A DNA stretch of 64,000 nucleotides from Coffea arabica (taxonomy: Eukaryota > Streptophyta > Magnoliopsida > Gentianales > Rubiaceae): the NCBI RefSeq assembly GCF_036785885.1, contig NC_092312.1:15766001-15830000 (forward strand), written 5' to 3'. The translations under genes were made by a program, and so were the position numbers. Position 1 is the first letter of the stretch, and every line of letters starts with the position of its first letter. This document shows positions 25,485 to 37,696 of this stretch, in pieces. The notes below the pieces were generated by a model. It did no database searches, was not told where the DNA came from, and worked only from the letters and a program-made list of their open reading frames with translations.

Positions 25485-27000
25485 CTCTCAAGAACCCACT
25501 TCCTTCTTTATCTCGCTAATTTTTCCAAAATTCGCTCCAAGATCACCAAAAATCAATAACCCATGGTTACAAACTCCCCAAACAATCGAAAAAATTAAAT
25601 GCACAAAATTTCACTGTTCCATACAACTGCCCAAAAGAAGTAAGGCAGTTAGGCTGTTGAAGCAAAGCTGTCCCATCTTCAACAGCAATACAACAGCCAT
25701 CTCCAACCAGAATTCATAACTGCATCATTGTCTGCAACAGAAGAAGCTAATTAAAGAAAGTAACATTAGACAATCTAACAAAGTATGTGAAAAGGATTAT
25801 TTACGAGGGATTAGTTGTGATTAGCACTTTTGCTTAACCGTAGGCCTCAAGTTTTTTCCCCCAAAAATCTAATGGGCCATTCGTGACACAGCTTTGCTTA
25901 ATGTGGACCCAACAATGCTTCAATACCAAGGAACAAATTGTTTCTTCTCTTTCCTTTTCTGGTTTTTTTCTTTATAGAGCTCTGTAAAGGCTCGGTGTTC
26001 TCGCAGTAGGTGGACCCTGGTGCAAATATATAAACTTGTAAAGAACATTTTCTAATTCTTCATTTCTTTAGAGAGAGAGAGAGAGAGAGAGCTGTAAAAT
26101 TAATGAATTGCGTTGAGGCCCCTTCACCTTGAGTCGTTTTCAGAGAAACGGCAGCGACAGCTGAGGTTTCAGATGAGAAGGGGCTCCTCTCTAACTGACT
26201 GGCCAGAAGCTCAGAACTGCAAATTTAAAAATGCCGATTTTTTGCAGAAAAATAAACAAAAATGTAACCGTTGAAATTAAATTAAATCTCCACTAAAAGC
26301 ATCAGATAATTCATGGGCTTCCAAAAGTAATATCACACTTGACCACGTAACCGCCAGCGCCGATTCCTCCGCATTTGAGAAAAACTAGCATGCAAATTGT
26401 ATAACGTGATTCACTTCAGCGGTGAAATTGCTAGTACTTGAAAAAAATGCTGGGAAAAAAATAGTTAGTTTTTCTTTTCTTTTCTTTTCGAATATTTAGT
26501 AGGGAGGAAAAGCTGTCTGAGAAACTCTGAACATCCGGGAAAATGGAGGAGAAGTGTGAAAGTGAAGTTGTCAAAGGGATAATGAAGAGGTAAGAGAAAG
26601 AGAGAGAGAGAGCGGCGGAGAAGGAACCTTTACGCGTCGAATAAAGTGAGTGAGAGGTGTATATGTGTATATATTACTCAAAAAATAGATGAAAATGGAG
26701 GAGAATCAAGAATGAGACTGTGAGGGGTTGAATTTCAAAACTGAAAAAGAAATCCACAGACAGCGACCGAATGGAACAGTGACTTTCGGCCAACCGCAGC
26801 CCCCCCCCCACCACAACCACCGCCGTGGATCTAAAATACTGCAGCGGTCTAATAATAAAATGGCGACTCCAATCAAAACAAAAAATTAGCAAAGCACGGA
26901 TAAGTGGGGAGGGAAGGACTCACAGAGGCCGGAGCTGTGAAGATGGAATGGTTCGGTAGCGCATTCCTGTTAGTCCCAACTTAGCAGATAGGGACTTGGA
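25485..27000. promoter_or_regulatory. KIN-7 upstream region
   Basis: This holds the 5' UTR and promoter. A good acceptor read on the minus strand (gatgcag, about 25716-25722) 230 bp before the ATG suggests a 5'-UTR intron. GA microsatellites lie at 26071-26090 and 26597-26612, a C-rich run at about 26799-26810, and the MSA-like site at 26265-26275. Confidence 0.5.
26265..26275 (-). promoter_or_regulatory. MSA-like M-phase element TTCAACGGTTA
   Basis: The minus-strand sequence matches 10 of 11 positions of the mitosis-specific activator consensus YCYAACGGYYA, the MYB3R binding site that drives G2/M genes including NACK1. It lies about 780 bp before the KIN-7 ATG, on the same strand. Function is inferred from motif plus gene identity. 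Confidence 0.5.
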
Positions 27001-27358
27001 GGGGCTGTTGCCAATTTTTTCAACTTTGCCTTTGGCTGCTGCAATGCTGGCTGTATTCTCGGATGACGAAATTTATAAGATAGTCCTTCAGATCCTAAAG
27101 TAGAAAAATTACTCCCTCAAATTTAAAATGCAAAAATTTGATTTCTGTCTGATCTTTGAACAACTCGTCTTCTCGGAACGAATTGTTACCATTTTTAATG
27201 CACAAACTAAGGACATATGCTACGTTGTTGCCACTTTAACGCATAGTTTGAAGGACATAAATAAGAGGTGCTTTGCTAAGCAGACTAATTTGTAATTCAT
27301 ATAATTTAACTTTAATCTTTTTGAGTGAGATTATCGACATCTTCCTCTTTTTTTTTTT

Positions 27359-27691
27359 GGACAAAATGCTCCAATAGCCTTCAAACTACTACAAAAATCA
27401 ACATTTGCTCCTTCAATTATTAAATTGACATTTTGATAATATTAACTTTCTAACTAATTAAAACGTACATTTATAACACTTCAGTCAGCTTGAGTTGTTA
27501 TATCCAACAATAGAGATTGTTCTTGATAGTTTTGATATTTTGTTTCTATTGGACATAAGACTCAAGTTCATGGAAGGGGTTGATGTGTATACGTTTGAAT
27601 TAGTTGCAAAGTTAAAATTACACATTTAATAATTGTAGGGCTAAAAATTAAAAATTATAATAGTTTGAGGACAATTGAACATTTTATCGTC
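27359..27691. mobile_element. 333-bp TIR element
   Basis: The left end GGACAAAATGCTCCAATAGC is matched inverted by the right end, which reads back GACGATAAAATGTTCAATTG. Similarity continues inward through CAAACTA and CAATTATTAAAT for about 80 bp. The flanks are T-rich on both sides, so the target duplication cannot be read. No coding sequence. Confidence 0.65.
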
Positions 27692-30600
27692 TTTCTTTTT
27701 TCTTTTTTTTTTCATTTTCATTGTGGACTGAGGTGTGTGTTTTCTTATTTTTCCCCTGTACTTTTAGGAAATGCAACGCCGTAAGTCTGCAATACTTCAT
27801 GTTAGAGATTATTTGGAAAAAAAATATTTGGAATAATAGTTTAGTACTTTTAGTTTAAGCAAATTATTTCGAATAATGCGATACTTACATTCGTTCCATT
27901 GAAACGTGTCATATTTTATATTTTGGCATGTCAAAAAATGTTTGTTATGTTGAAAAAGTCAAACCACTTTTTAGTCCTTCCTTTTAACATAATAGTCTTT
28001 CGCTTTAATCATATACATATTATCATTCAAATTCAAATTTAGAATTTATAAGCGTAAGATTGAAAAGAAAAATGCAGGCATCACAATTAAACCACTATTA
28101 TTAAAAAGTTAAACTCTTAAAACATGACAAAATAATTGAGAGGAAGAGAGTAATATGTTTTGTAATAGGACATGTATGATATAAAAGGTGATTGAAAATA
28201 TAAAAAAATTTTAAAAATATATTTATGATATAAATAAATATTATTTAAAAAAATTGTACATAAACACTTTCGTTTTCAAAGAGAAAAAGACTTCCATGTG
28301 GCATAGATGATGTGAACATGGAGATTTTAGTCCAACAATTATACTTGATAAGAACATAAAATGCTGCGTATCCTAACCGATGATCAATATGGTGTTTGAA
28401 ACTGAAGTATGTGAGAGACCACATATTTTTAGGTTTTTTCTTATATAATATAAGGGTGGAAAAAGATTTTAGAGGAACATGGTGGTTCTATTTTAGCAAT
28501 TTTACCAAATTCGCACCTTTGGGCAGGAAGAGCGGAAATGACGGGTTTGGGCTTTCCTTTTATGGGGGAAAGCCTGGACGACCGCCACGTGCCCACGTGG
28601 CGGTCCGCTTTGTCGGTGTAGAATATCGTACCAGACGAAATGGCGCTTTACCGTTGATGGATGAGATGCCCGGTGGCCAGCGGCTCGCAGGAGAGGAGCG
28701 GAGCGGAGCGCCCCACTTTCCTGGTGCCCACTGGCCACTGCCCAGGCCAGCCCCGGCCCGGTACGACTGCGACGGAGATTGTAATTTGGGAAACTACACA
28801 ACCCATCACTAGCCTGGTGCTACGTCACTGGGGCTACAGCATGCAAACTTTCGCAAAAACCACGCAGTTCGATCAATTCAACCCTCCTATTTCCACCCAA
28901 AATTTTTTTTTTCAAAATTGATATTCCATCGTCATCCATGATCCATGTGTTAACACAAGGATTATCTTCACCATATATAAGGGGAATTATCTTACAAATT
29001 CGTACAATATATACAAAAAAGAATCACCACACGCGTTCTCATTTTTTAAGGTTCCTATTGCTAATTTACCTTTAATTACAAGGGTAAATTTGTCTCGATG
29101 CAATCCAAAAAAATTTTCCACAATTAGGAGATAACTCATTAACTGCAACTTTCTCACACGAAATCCGACATATTCTTCATAACCGCCATCATCTTTCTGT
29201 ATAATTATATATATTATAAAGTGATACGACCAATAAAACTTTTTTAAAAAGATAATTTTGATAAGTATATCTTTTGTTAACTACACATATTAGGGTGTGG
29301 CTTGAATACTATTGTAGTAAAAATACACCGTATCGCCTTTTAAAATTCTTGATCTACCCTAATTATAAGGTCAAGTTGGCCTTCGTCTGTTCAGATACAA
29401 TCAACACATAGTTGTCCGTTGAAATTACCCAATAATTACAACTTATAACAACTCCGACATATTCCTCTCAACTTCTATCACCCTTTTTAAATGATTATGT
29501 AGATTAGAAACGAATCTCACCAATCAAGAAAATGTGGTAAAAAAATAAATTTGATAAATATATTTGTAATTGACTTTAACACATTTTTAACACTACTTGA
29601 ACATGAGCGTGTTTGTTGTTCCACAAATGTACTTCTCAAATTAGTTTTAAAAAATCCATACAAAATATGCTTGATATCCAAGTACTTGTCATTTAAAATT
29701 TTTTTTTAATGTGATTTTATGAGCTTATAACAAGTTTTGTCCCATTTTCAAGTTTACTTACTAGTTACCGCAGCAGACAAAATGGAATTTCTCCATTTTT
29801 TGAATTCCTTTTTTTGGATACCCTTCATAAAATCTAATGCTTATCTTCGAAATTCTAACAAAATTCTTGACATTGATCTAGAATGTGTATTGACCCTAGA
29901 GTTGTAATCACAACCCAACTTCCTATTGTCTTTTCATTGGAAAGCCACAGAAAAAGAAAACTTATGCACGCCCTATGTCGTCCATGCCAAGGACTTCTCC
30001 TCCCAACGAGTCATAGGTTAAAGATCAACGCTAGATTGTTCTTTATTAGTATCCAGTCAAAAGTGTTTATAAAACTCTGTAAATCTACAAAATAGACTAA
30101 CTCAAAAAAGGTGATTGAATAATATTATTGTGTAGGCGGATTAAAGATTAATAATGTAGATAATTCTTTATTAGTATCTTTTATAAAACATGTATATATA
30201 AATCTACAAGACAGATGAACTCAAAAAGGCAATCCGTGCAAAATTGAACGGGGTACAGTATGCAACCGAAATCAATGGCCCGCCTAGTGCCTACTGCAAA
30301 GGGTACCCCTTACCAAATTAACGTGCATTCCAGAGGGTGGCGTTGATCACGGATCAATCTCTGCTTTATTTTATGGTACCAGTAACTTTTGTCGGTTGAA
30401 TCAACGCCCCACCTCAAGGGCTTTAGCTACTTCCGTGCGCCAGGACGAGGATACTGAGTGTAGGTTTTACCCCAAAGAAATGTTATTCAACGTCGAGGAG
30501 GATAAATAATTTTAGTTGGAGCTCATATATGTGTGATTTTGGGAATTTATGACACTCTCAAGTTTTCGTGACTAGCATTAAAAAGTCAGCTTTCCAGTTA

Positions 30601-31010
30601 CGAATCACCAAGATCATGGCATCCAATTTGATGAGAATATAATTGAATACAAAGGAAAACTCCGGTATCACTTTTTGGATAGTGCGTTATTTGAAATAAT
30701 CGTTTGCATTGCAGATCACTTATTCTTTTTCCTCCAAAAAGAAAAAAAAAAGCAGTTAATCTTGCACTCGAATGAAATTGAATAATAACATTTAAACATC
30801 CGAACTACTCACATTCAGTTTGTTAAATATGGAAAAACATGGTAGTCTACCTCAAAAAATAATAATAATATGTTTTACGCCTTATTTTAAATGTCAGAGT
30901 TATTAAAGTATCTTATCTTCTTTTTCTTTTTTTTTTTTAATCTTCTTTTTCTATCTTGTTAAGAATAAGAAAAAACACAAGTAAGCTGGTAGTTTACTCG
31001 GACATTTGCT
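27692..31010. other. Gene-free stretch with a GC-rich island and degraded repeats
   Basis: No protein family was recognised. A GC-rich patch at 28520-28780 stands out from AT-rich surroundings and holds a double G-box palindrome. The 417-bp open frame across it (28396-28812) shows no family features. Sequence near 29120-29360 and 29400-29640 looks like two diverged copies of a 280-bp unit. Fragments of GTTTGGAT-type elements occur near 27800-27890 and 28150-28260. Confidence 0.5.
28580..28605. promoter_or_regulatory. Perfect palindrome holding two G-boxes
   Basis: Arms GACCGCCACGTG and CACGTGGCGGTC flank a CC centre. Each arm carries CACGTG, the core bound by bZIP and bHLH factors. It lies about 3.1 kb upstream of KIN-7 and 9.8 kb upstream of the BBX gene, so its target is unknown. 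Confidence 0.6.
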
Positions 31011-31020
31011 TACTTCTGAT

Positions 31021-31409
31021 TAGGGGTGCAAACGAATCGAACCGCTTGCAAGCCGCTCGAGTCGAGCTCGAGCTAGTCGAGCCAGAGTCGAGCTCGAACT
31101 CGAGCTCAAAACATTAAACTCGTTAGCTCGCGAGCCGGCTCTCGAGCTCGAGTATATATTTTTATTTTTTTATTTTTAATAGTAAAATTACATAAATATC
31201 CTTAATATTTTATTATTTATTAAGAAAAAATATTATTTTTCTTTATTTTTTTAAATACAAATAATAATTTTTTTTATTTTTTTCGAGTTCGAGCTTGAAA
31301 ATTACTAGCTTGTCAAGTTCGAGCTCGAGTTCGAGTTCGATGAAATTAAGTCAAGGATCGACTCGATAAGGCCAAAGTTCGACTCGATTCGACTCATTTG
31401 CAGCCCTAC
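31021..31409. mobile_element. GAGCTCG-rich TIR element, copy 1 (389 bp)
   Basis: Begins taggggtgcaaacgaatcga and ends, inverted, ...gactcatttgcagccctac. Both arms are packed with cgagctcgag repeats around an AT-rich core. Flanks tacttctgat (31011-31020) and tacttccgat (31410-31419) form a 10-bp target duplication with one mismatch. This size fits a Mutator-like MITE. Copies 2 and 3 are at 49179 and 55765. Confidence 0.8.
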
Positions 31410-32040
31410 TACTTCCGATATAAAGCCATAAGAATTAAGGAGTAGGAAGTTTCAAATTAAATTAAAAATTACTGATTTGTACCCTCTTTTAGTTTTAGAA
31501 CATCACCACCGGCACTAACCTTTCTCGTTAATGTCATACCCGACAACATTTCCAAAGATAGAATCATTTAAGTCATTTGTGGTGTTATAAACAAACCCAC
31601 GCCCCCAGTCCTTGCGAGTAGAATTTGAATAACTCAATTTTAAATTCAAGCACATTTGAATTTAAACCAAATACTACAAGCAAATCACGAATTCATTGGA
31701 TTACGGTTATCAGAGTGTAATGGAAATTCTTACTCAGAATGGGTACCTCTTCGCCGTAGGCTGAAGAAAATCGTAAAGAGGTGGCAAAAGGCGAAGAAAT
31801 TGGAAGGCGAACGTGGGTGAATAATAATTATTGCACCCCACCACTTTGGACCATGATGAGTGAAGAAATGAGGCGGTCAGATGGTAATTACCGCTACTAA
31901 TTAAGACTGCTAGACATTAGTGGAATCATCTGGTGTCAGCATCAGGACAAAACAAATTATAAAATAGAGGAATGCAAAATTTGTGTCTTAAAAGTCAAAA
32001 GATCAATCCCGCCCGGGATCAAAAGACTACTACTGAGTCC

Positions 32041-32166
32041 GATTGGATTGTTATTTTTAGAATTTTTGTTATATATATATATATATGTATATATATCGTA
32101 ATAATTTGATGTATGCAAGGCAAAAAATTTTAAAAATTTTTTGAGGAAAAATAGCAATCCAAACAA
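32041..32166. mobile_element. Small TIR element, GTTTGGAT-like ends
   Basis: Left end gattggattgttattttt and inverted right end aaaaatagcaatccaaac, about 126 bp, with a TA-rich core. The internal gtaataatttgat is shared with the element at 11120. Confidence 0.6.
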
Positions 32167-32753
32167 AGCTTTGAGGATAACCAACTTTCTAGAGAGGAGT
32201 TGACCACAACATGAATTGTGGGGTGAAAGGTGAAGGATTTAAATCGTATCTCACGTCAATGTGCTATTATATGTGACTTTTTTCTAAATCAAAAAGGGAG
32301 CGCGGCGCATCCATCTGATCTGATGGTAGCTTCAGTCTCCGTCAATTCTTTCAATTTAGTTTGGGCCGCTCCCCTAGTAAGTTCGAATAGAAGCAATAAT
32401 AGATTAGACTAGATTAGATGTGCCGTTCCGCAAAAAAAAAAGAAAAAACTTTAAAAATGTAACAGGCAACAAAATTTGCACGGTTGCAACGAAGCTTTAG
32501 GTTGCTATTGTCGCAAATACTGTGAAGGCTATTGGTGACATGCATCAGTAGTATTATTAATTAATTAGTCAAACCCAAAATGTTCTTCAGCTCAAATATA
32601 GTATGCCTGGCGAGAGCACGTTTGAAAATACTATTGATTATCCATTAATGTCAAAATTGTAATTTGATTCCAGCAGGAGACCACAATCTGCATTGTCCAA
32701 GACTAGTGTTCTTAATTTGTCTTAACTAAGACCATAACACCAAACTTCACCTC

Positions 32754-32757
<4 letters not shown>

Positions 32758-32791
<34 letters not shown>
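32758..32791. repeat. (TA)n microsatellite
   Basis: A run of ta dinucleotides; a second run lies at 32818-32848. Confidence 0.9.
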
Positions 32792-32793
<2 letters not shown>

Positions 32794-32817
32794 CCCATTG
32801 AGAAACTTGAGAATACC

Positions 32818-32848
<31 letters not shown>

Positions 32849-33978
32849 AAGATCAAAGAACCAATAGATGCAACCATCGACTAAGTGGGTGAACTGAACC
32901 AGTGAACCCCCAACGAAAAAGATACTTCTAATGCACGCTGCCTTACCAACAACACAGACCGCAAAGGTTTGCAATCCTGGTAGACAACAATTGCAAAGAT
33001 CCAAGGGGTTTCATTCAACATTTATTATTCAAGGACACGTGTCCCTTTCACGTATCTAACTTCTTGATTCGTAAGTTGGCCCTTTGCCTTGCTTCTTCTT
33101 GGATCTTACCACCGAAAAACGAATTAGAAAAGGTGGATAACAGCGTGTTAGGAAAAGGGCTTCTTTTTTTTTTTTCGGTGATTCTTTTCCCTGTGTTTTA
33201 TTTTTTGGGGCAGAGCAGGTTAGGTACTGTACTTCAACAAATTTAACGAACTTAGCATAAGATTGGGATAAGAGTGCAACGTAACGTTGTTAACGGACTT
33301 TGGGTGCAGAACTACAACTGCTATTTATTGGCGGCACACTGAAAATAAGATGTTCATATATGGCACGACAAAAAACTGGGACTTGCTGTTCTGAGTTGGC
33401 CCAACCTATGAGTTTATGCCAGGGTGATGGATTGATGGGGGAGAATTTTTTAAATTTAGGTATATTTACCTTTTTTTTTGAATAAAAAGAAAAAAAAAAT
33501 ATCTATCTTTGACTCTTTGTTTGATAACTTATTTCAGCACTTAAGTTTAATGGATTCAAATCTTAACATATTTAGACCGTTTGATAATCAAAAATTGAAC
33601 ATTTGAATTAATTAAGTAGCACTGAATTTTCTAGGCAAAACTTGCTCTCAAAATTAAGTAATAAACTATTCGCTTATCAACTGAATCTGATACATACTTA
33701 AATGTATTAGATTTAATATTTAATAATTCAATAAATTAATGAATTGAGATTTCAGTTTTATCAAACGCACGCGTGCTAATTGCGCTCTTCCCAGATACGA
33801 GATGGATACTAAATTTTGTTCATTTTGGGACGGAACAAAGACATTTCAGACAATATTAAATTGGTTGGGGTGGTCATGGGTGAAGGGCTTTTTTAACTTT
33901 ATCGCTTTATCGTACGTTTGGAAACCCCAACTACTGGAACAATTAATTTAGTATTAAAAAAGGAAAGCGATATGGTGT

Positions 33979-34183
33979 ACTTTGAATTGTAAGAACGAAG
34001 AAGCTTTGTCATATAGTCAATGACTAAAATTTTGAGCAACAAGTGATGGCATTTTATTGGATATATTCATATCCCAAGGCTCACACTTTGAATTGTAAGA
34101 ACGAAGAAGCTAGCTTTGTTATTGTCAATGACTAAAATTTTGAGCAGCCAATGATGGCATTTTATTGGATATATTTGTGTCAG
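33979..34183. repeat. Tandem duplication, 106-bp unit
   Basis: Copy 1 starts at 33979 and copy 2 at 34085. Both run actttgaattgtaagaacga ... gatggcattttattggatat with a few substitutions and a 4-base gctag/gct length difference. Confidence 0.85.
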
Positions 34184-35192
34184 GTAATCCATGAAAAAGT
34201 TTGCACAATAGAAAGTTGAAAAAACGAAAAATTCATGAAAATTGGTTTTGATATATAGGCCATCCGATTCTGACCTACAGAACCCAACTTATTTTGTTGG
34301 GCCATGCGATGCAACATACTGCCCAATTCAGCAGTGCATAATGAGGTCGGACGTTAAGCCCAAACTTGAAGGCCCAGACCGCAGTTTCTCACTCCATTAG
34401 CTCATTTCGGTCTTAATAAACTTGGTTCCGAATTTTGAGAATGTGCATCGCGATCCCGATTCACAAACCTCTTGGTTCGGGAAATTAAAGTAAGACGATC
34501 GGGCCATTTTTTCTCATTCTTTTTAAAATTCGGCAAATGTTAGTTAACAGCTTTATTGTATTTTTTGAGTTTTTTTTTAAAATTTATTATTATAGGTATG
34601 AATGATAAAAATAGTTTTTGAAAAGCCTGTTCAAACACACTAGTATTTTCCCTATTTGATCCTTTGAATTTGAATTTCATATTCAAAGTTGCGATGGGAT
34701 CAATTTATTAAGAAGAATCGATTCATTAAAGCCTCAAGCTTAAAGGCTGGGAAAATCACATTGGACTTGGTTGATTTTTTTCTCTTTTTCCCCATCTTAA
34801 ACTACCCAAGACTTTGGTACGAAGTGGACCAAAATCTGATGAACACTTGAGAATCCACCATTCGTGCGCGATATTTCCGGTCATCGTGATCACACGTATT
34901 TTCAAACAAAGCTATTTTTTTGGCCTTGTCATTTGTAGTTTGCACGTTGGCCGGACCTTGTCGTGTCACTAATTGGTTGGACGTGGGTTCTCTGTGAGTC
35001 CAGCTTAGGTTTAATATGCGTTAACTTTCTAGTATTTCTAATTTAATTGCGTTGGTGTGTTTATACGGGAAAAAATTTGTAGTTTGCACAAAGTTTTGAC
35101 GTGTTTCATAAATAATTTCTTCTACCTAGACACATTCAATGGCCACTAGGCCTTTGACTTGTGATCACCACCAAGACCATAAACAACCCTTG

Positions 35193-35426
35193 CCTCTAAC
35201 CAAAATATACGGCAACATATGACCGCTTTAATTAATTTTCTTCTATGGATTTCTTTTCTTTAGATTATGTTAGATTAGGTTATAAGAGTTCTATCGTTGC
35301 GACAAACAACCTCTCACCAAAGTATACCACAACATATGACCGCTTTAATTAATTTTCTTCAATGGATCCCTTTCCTTTAGATTATGTTAGATTAGGTTAT
35401 AAGAGTTCTATCATTGCGACAAACAA
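35193..35426. repeat. Tandem duplication, 117-bp unit
   Basis: Copies at 35193-35309 and 35310-35426 each end gcgacaaacaa and differ at only a few bases, so the event is recent. The second copy abuts the TIR element at 35428. Confidence 0.9.
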
Positions 35427-35427
35427 T

Positions 35428-35597
35428 GGGTTTGTTTAATTAGGAGTTTATTTGAATGATTTATTTGTAATAATTACTGAATCATTTTTTGTGATGTAAT
35501 ATATGTGAGATAAAAAAATAATTGAAGAAATAAAACAGTGATTGAAAATTATGAAGTAAATTATTTTATCTGAAATAACCTCAATCCAAACAAGCCC
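35428..35597. mobile_element. TIR element of the GTTTGGAT family
   Basis: 170 bp between gggtttgtttaattaggag and inverted caatccaaacaagccc. It shares the core gtgatgtaatatatgtgagataaa with the copies at 36233 and 37533. No clear target duplication. Confidence 0.65.
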
Positions 35598-36232
35598 ACT
35601 CCGTTAAAATTTTCTTTTAAGCATATATGCTCTCCAGGACAACATAAAAATAACAAAAGAAATATTTATTAAAAAAAAAGAAGAAAGGAACTTTAGAAAA
35701 CAGCCGCACCCGCACGGAGTCACGATTTACTTTGCTGCAATTTTCTTTTACTTCTTCTCAAAAGAAAATAAAAGAGACATCCACATGCAGAATGAATCGA
35801 AGTCCAGAAGAGTCCGTGAAACTGATGGACGAGGATGGTTTGAAGGTTGCTCTCAGGGCGGAAAAAATTATTAACTCCGAAGCATTGTGGCCGCGAATTA
35901 GTCCCAAGGAAGGGTTGAAATTGAACCGACAAAAAAGCCAAGTCAGATGCCATGCCAAAATCCCTTTGACTAACTTTTTTGAAATTCTGGTTTCTGTTTT
36001 TGTGCATCATCCGTTTTCTTCTTTTTCTTTTGGCTTTTGTTGTTCCGTCAAGCCTTCTCGAATCTACGCCTTTGATGCATGCACCCGACTAAACTGCTAG
36101 TGCTTGCTAACTTGTCCTTTGAAAAAAAAAAGGGGAGCGAATAGATGTGTGTAAACGCGTATAATTTTTAAAAATTTTTAAACTGTAAGCGAAGGCGTGG
36201 AATTCGGAAATTCTCATTTATATTAGTTGATT

Positions 36233-36407
36233 TGTTTGGATAGAGTATTATTTAAAATATTATTTGAAATAATTATTGTAACGCTTTTTATGATGTGATG
36301 TATGTGAAATAAAAAGGTAATTGAAAATATAAAAAAGTGAGTTGGAAAATGTGTTTATGATGCAAACGGAGTATTATTTGAAATATTTGTGCTATCCAAA
36401 CACTCTT
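36233..36407. mobile_element. TIR element of the GTTTGGAT family
   Basis: About 175 bp from tttgtttggatagagtatt to inverted tgctatccaaacactc. The core tatgatgtgatgtatgtgaa matches the neighbouring copies. hAT-like by its ends, but the superfamily is not proven. Confidence 0.65.
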
Positions 36408-37532
36408 GAACCTTCCAATTCATTCCTTTTCCTATGCATGTGTAAAATTGCTTACTCCTTTTTTCTTTTCTTTTTTTTGGTGCTATGGTATAATTGCTTG
36501 CTTGATTGTATGTGTGTGTGTGTATAATTAGAGTTCATTAGGCAATGTGTCCGATTTGTTAGCTTATTTATTCAACTACTAACTTAATTGAGTAAAAATA
36601 CCTTGTATTGGAATTTGAAGTTAATGCTACGAAGTTTTGACTTTTGTTCATTCTTTCGCATCCCCACTATTTTCTCTCTATTCCTCGCCCATAAAGGGAA
36701 ATAAAGAAAAAATTAAATATTAATCTCAAACTTGTCATAAACAATTATATTTAGAGCCCTGTCAATTATCTCCATTGCTAACATGCATTAATGTTCAGAA
36801 GCAATCTGTGTACCTCATTTGTACCAAATCACATTTGTGGACGTAAATAGTCATGCTTCCCAAAAGCTAACAGCCTCTTGGGCTATCTGTGACCACCAAG
36901 ACTTTGATACATTTCTTGCCTCTTACAATATACTTACCATTTAATTGTGACTGCCGTGTTCAAGTAACTTTTTTTAACAAAATTTTTCATTGGTTAATTT
37001 CCCCCTCCCGCTAAACTAGGTTATATAAATGTTGTATTTGCAATGAAAAAAAAAAAGAGGAAGTTATGCTTCCCCCTCCAAAGAAATCACGTTTGGATTC
37101 AGTTTTGAACACAAAATATTCAACAAATGATAAAATCTATTGCGTTTTTACACGTTGTTGTCCACTTCTTGCACTTATGATTGAGCGTCTAGATTTGTTG
37201 TATCAACGTCTACGTTTGTTACTTGGTGCTAGCAAATACTCTTTAACACTCCGTTCCCTTCGTTGTGATACTTTATTGGAAAGTACTTTTCAATAGAGCT
37301 TTTAATATAGATAATTATGAAAATGTTTAAACCCTTTTAAATATATTGTGTGAAGATATAAGTTCAACAAGTATTTATTATATTGAATAATTTGTAATTT
37401 AAAAATTTTTAAATGTATTTATCTCTTTATTTAATTTATAACATTAGACAAAATGATTAAATTTAATGTTTTATTTTTAAATCACAAAATCTACTTTAAA
37501 TGCATAAAATTTAAACTTTTGCTAATAGTACT

Positions 37533-37696
37533 GGGAATGTCTGGATGGCAAAAATATCTCAAATAATATTTCATTTACATCGTAAGCACATTTTCTAATC
37601 CACCTTTTTATATTCCCAATCATCTTTTTATCTCACATATATCACGTCATAAAAAACATTACAATAATTATTCCAAAAAATACTCTACCCAAAGTG
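37533..37696. mobile_element. TIR element of the GTTTGGAT family, opposite orientation
   Basis: Left end gggaatgtctggatggcaaa; right end tactctacccaaagtgc. The core tctcacatatatcacgtcat is the reverse complement of that in the 36233 copy. Confidence 0.6.

Larger units (their letters stand above)
31420..35192. other. Gene-free stretch
   Basis: No gene recognised. It holds a TIR element at 32041-32166, two (ta)n runs at 32758-32791 and 32818-32848, and a tandem duplication at 33979-34183. Confidence 0.55.

Noticed and set aside
28396-28812. 138-residue open frame over the GC-rich island
   Set aside because: GC-rich sequence lowers stop frequency; composition is low-complexity (Pro, Gly, Arg), there is no family motif, and both strands are open.
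29883-30095. 70-residue plus-strand frame
   Set aside because: No family features and surrounded by AT-rich non-coding sequence.
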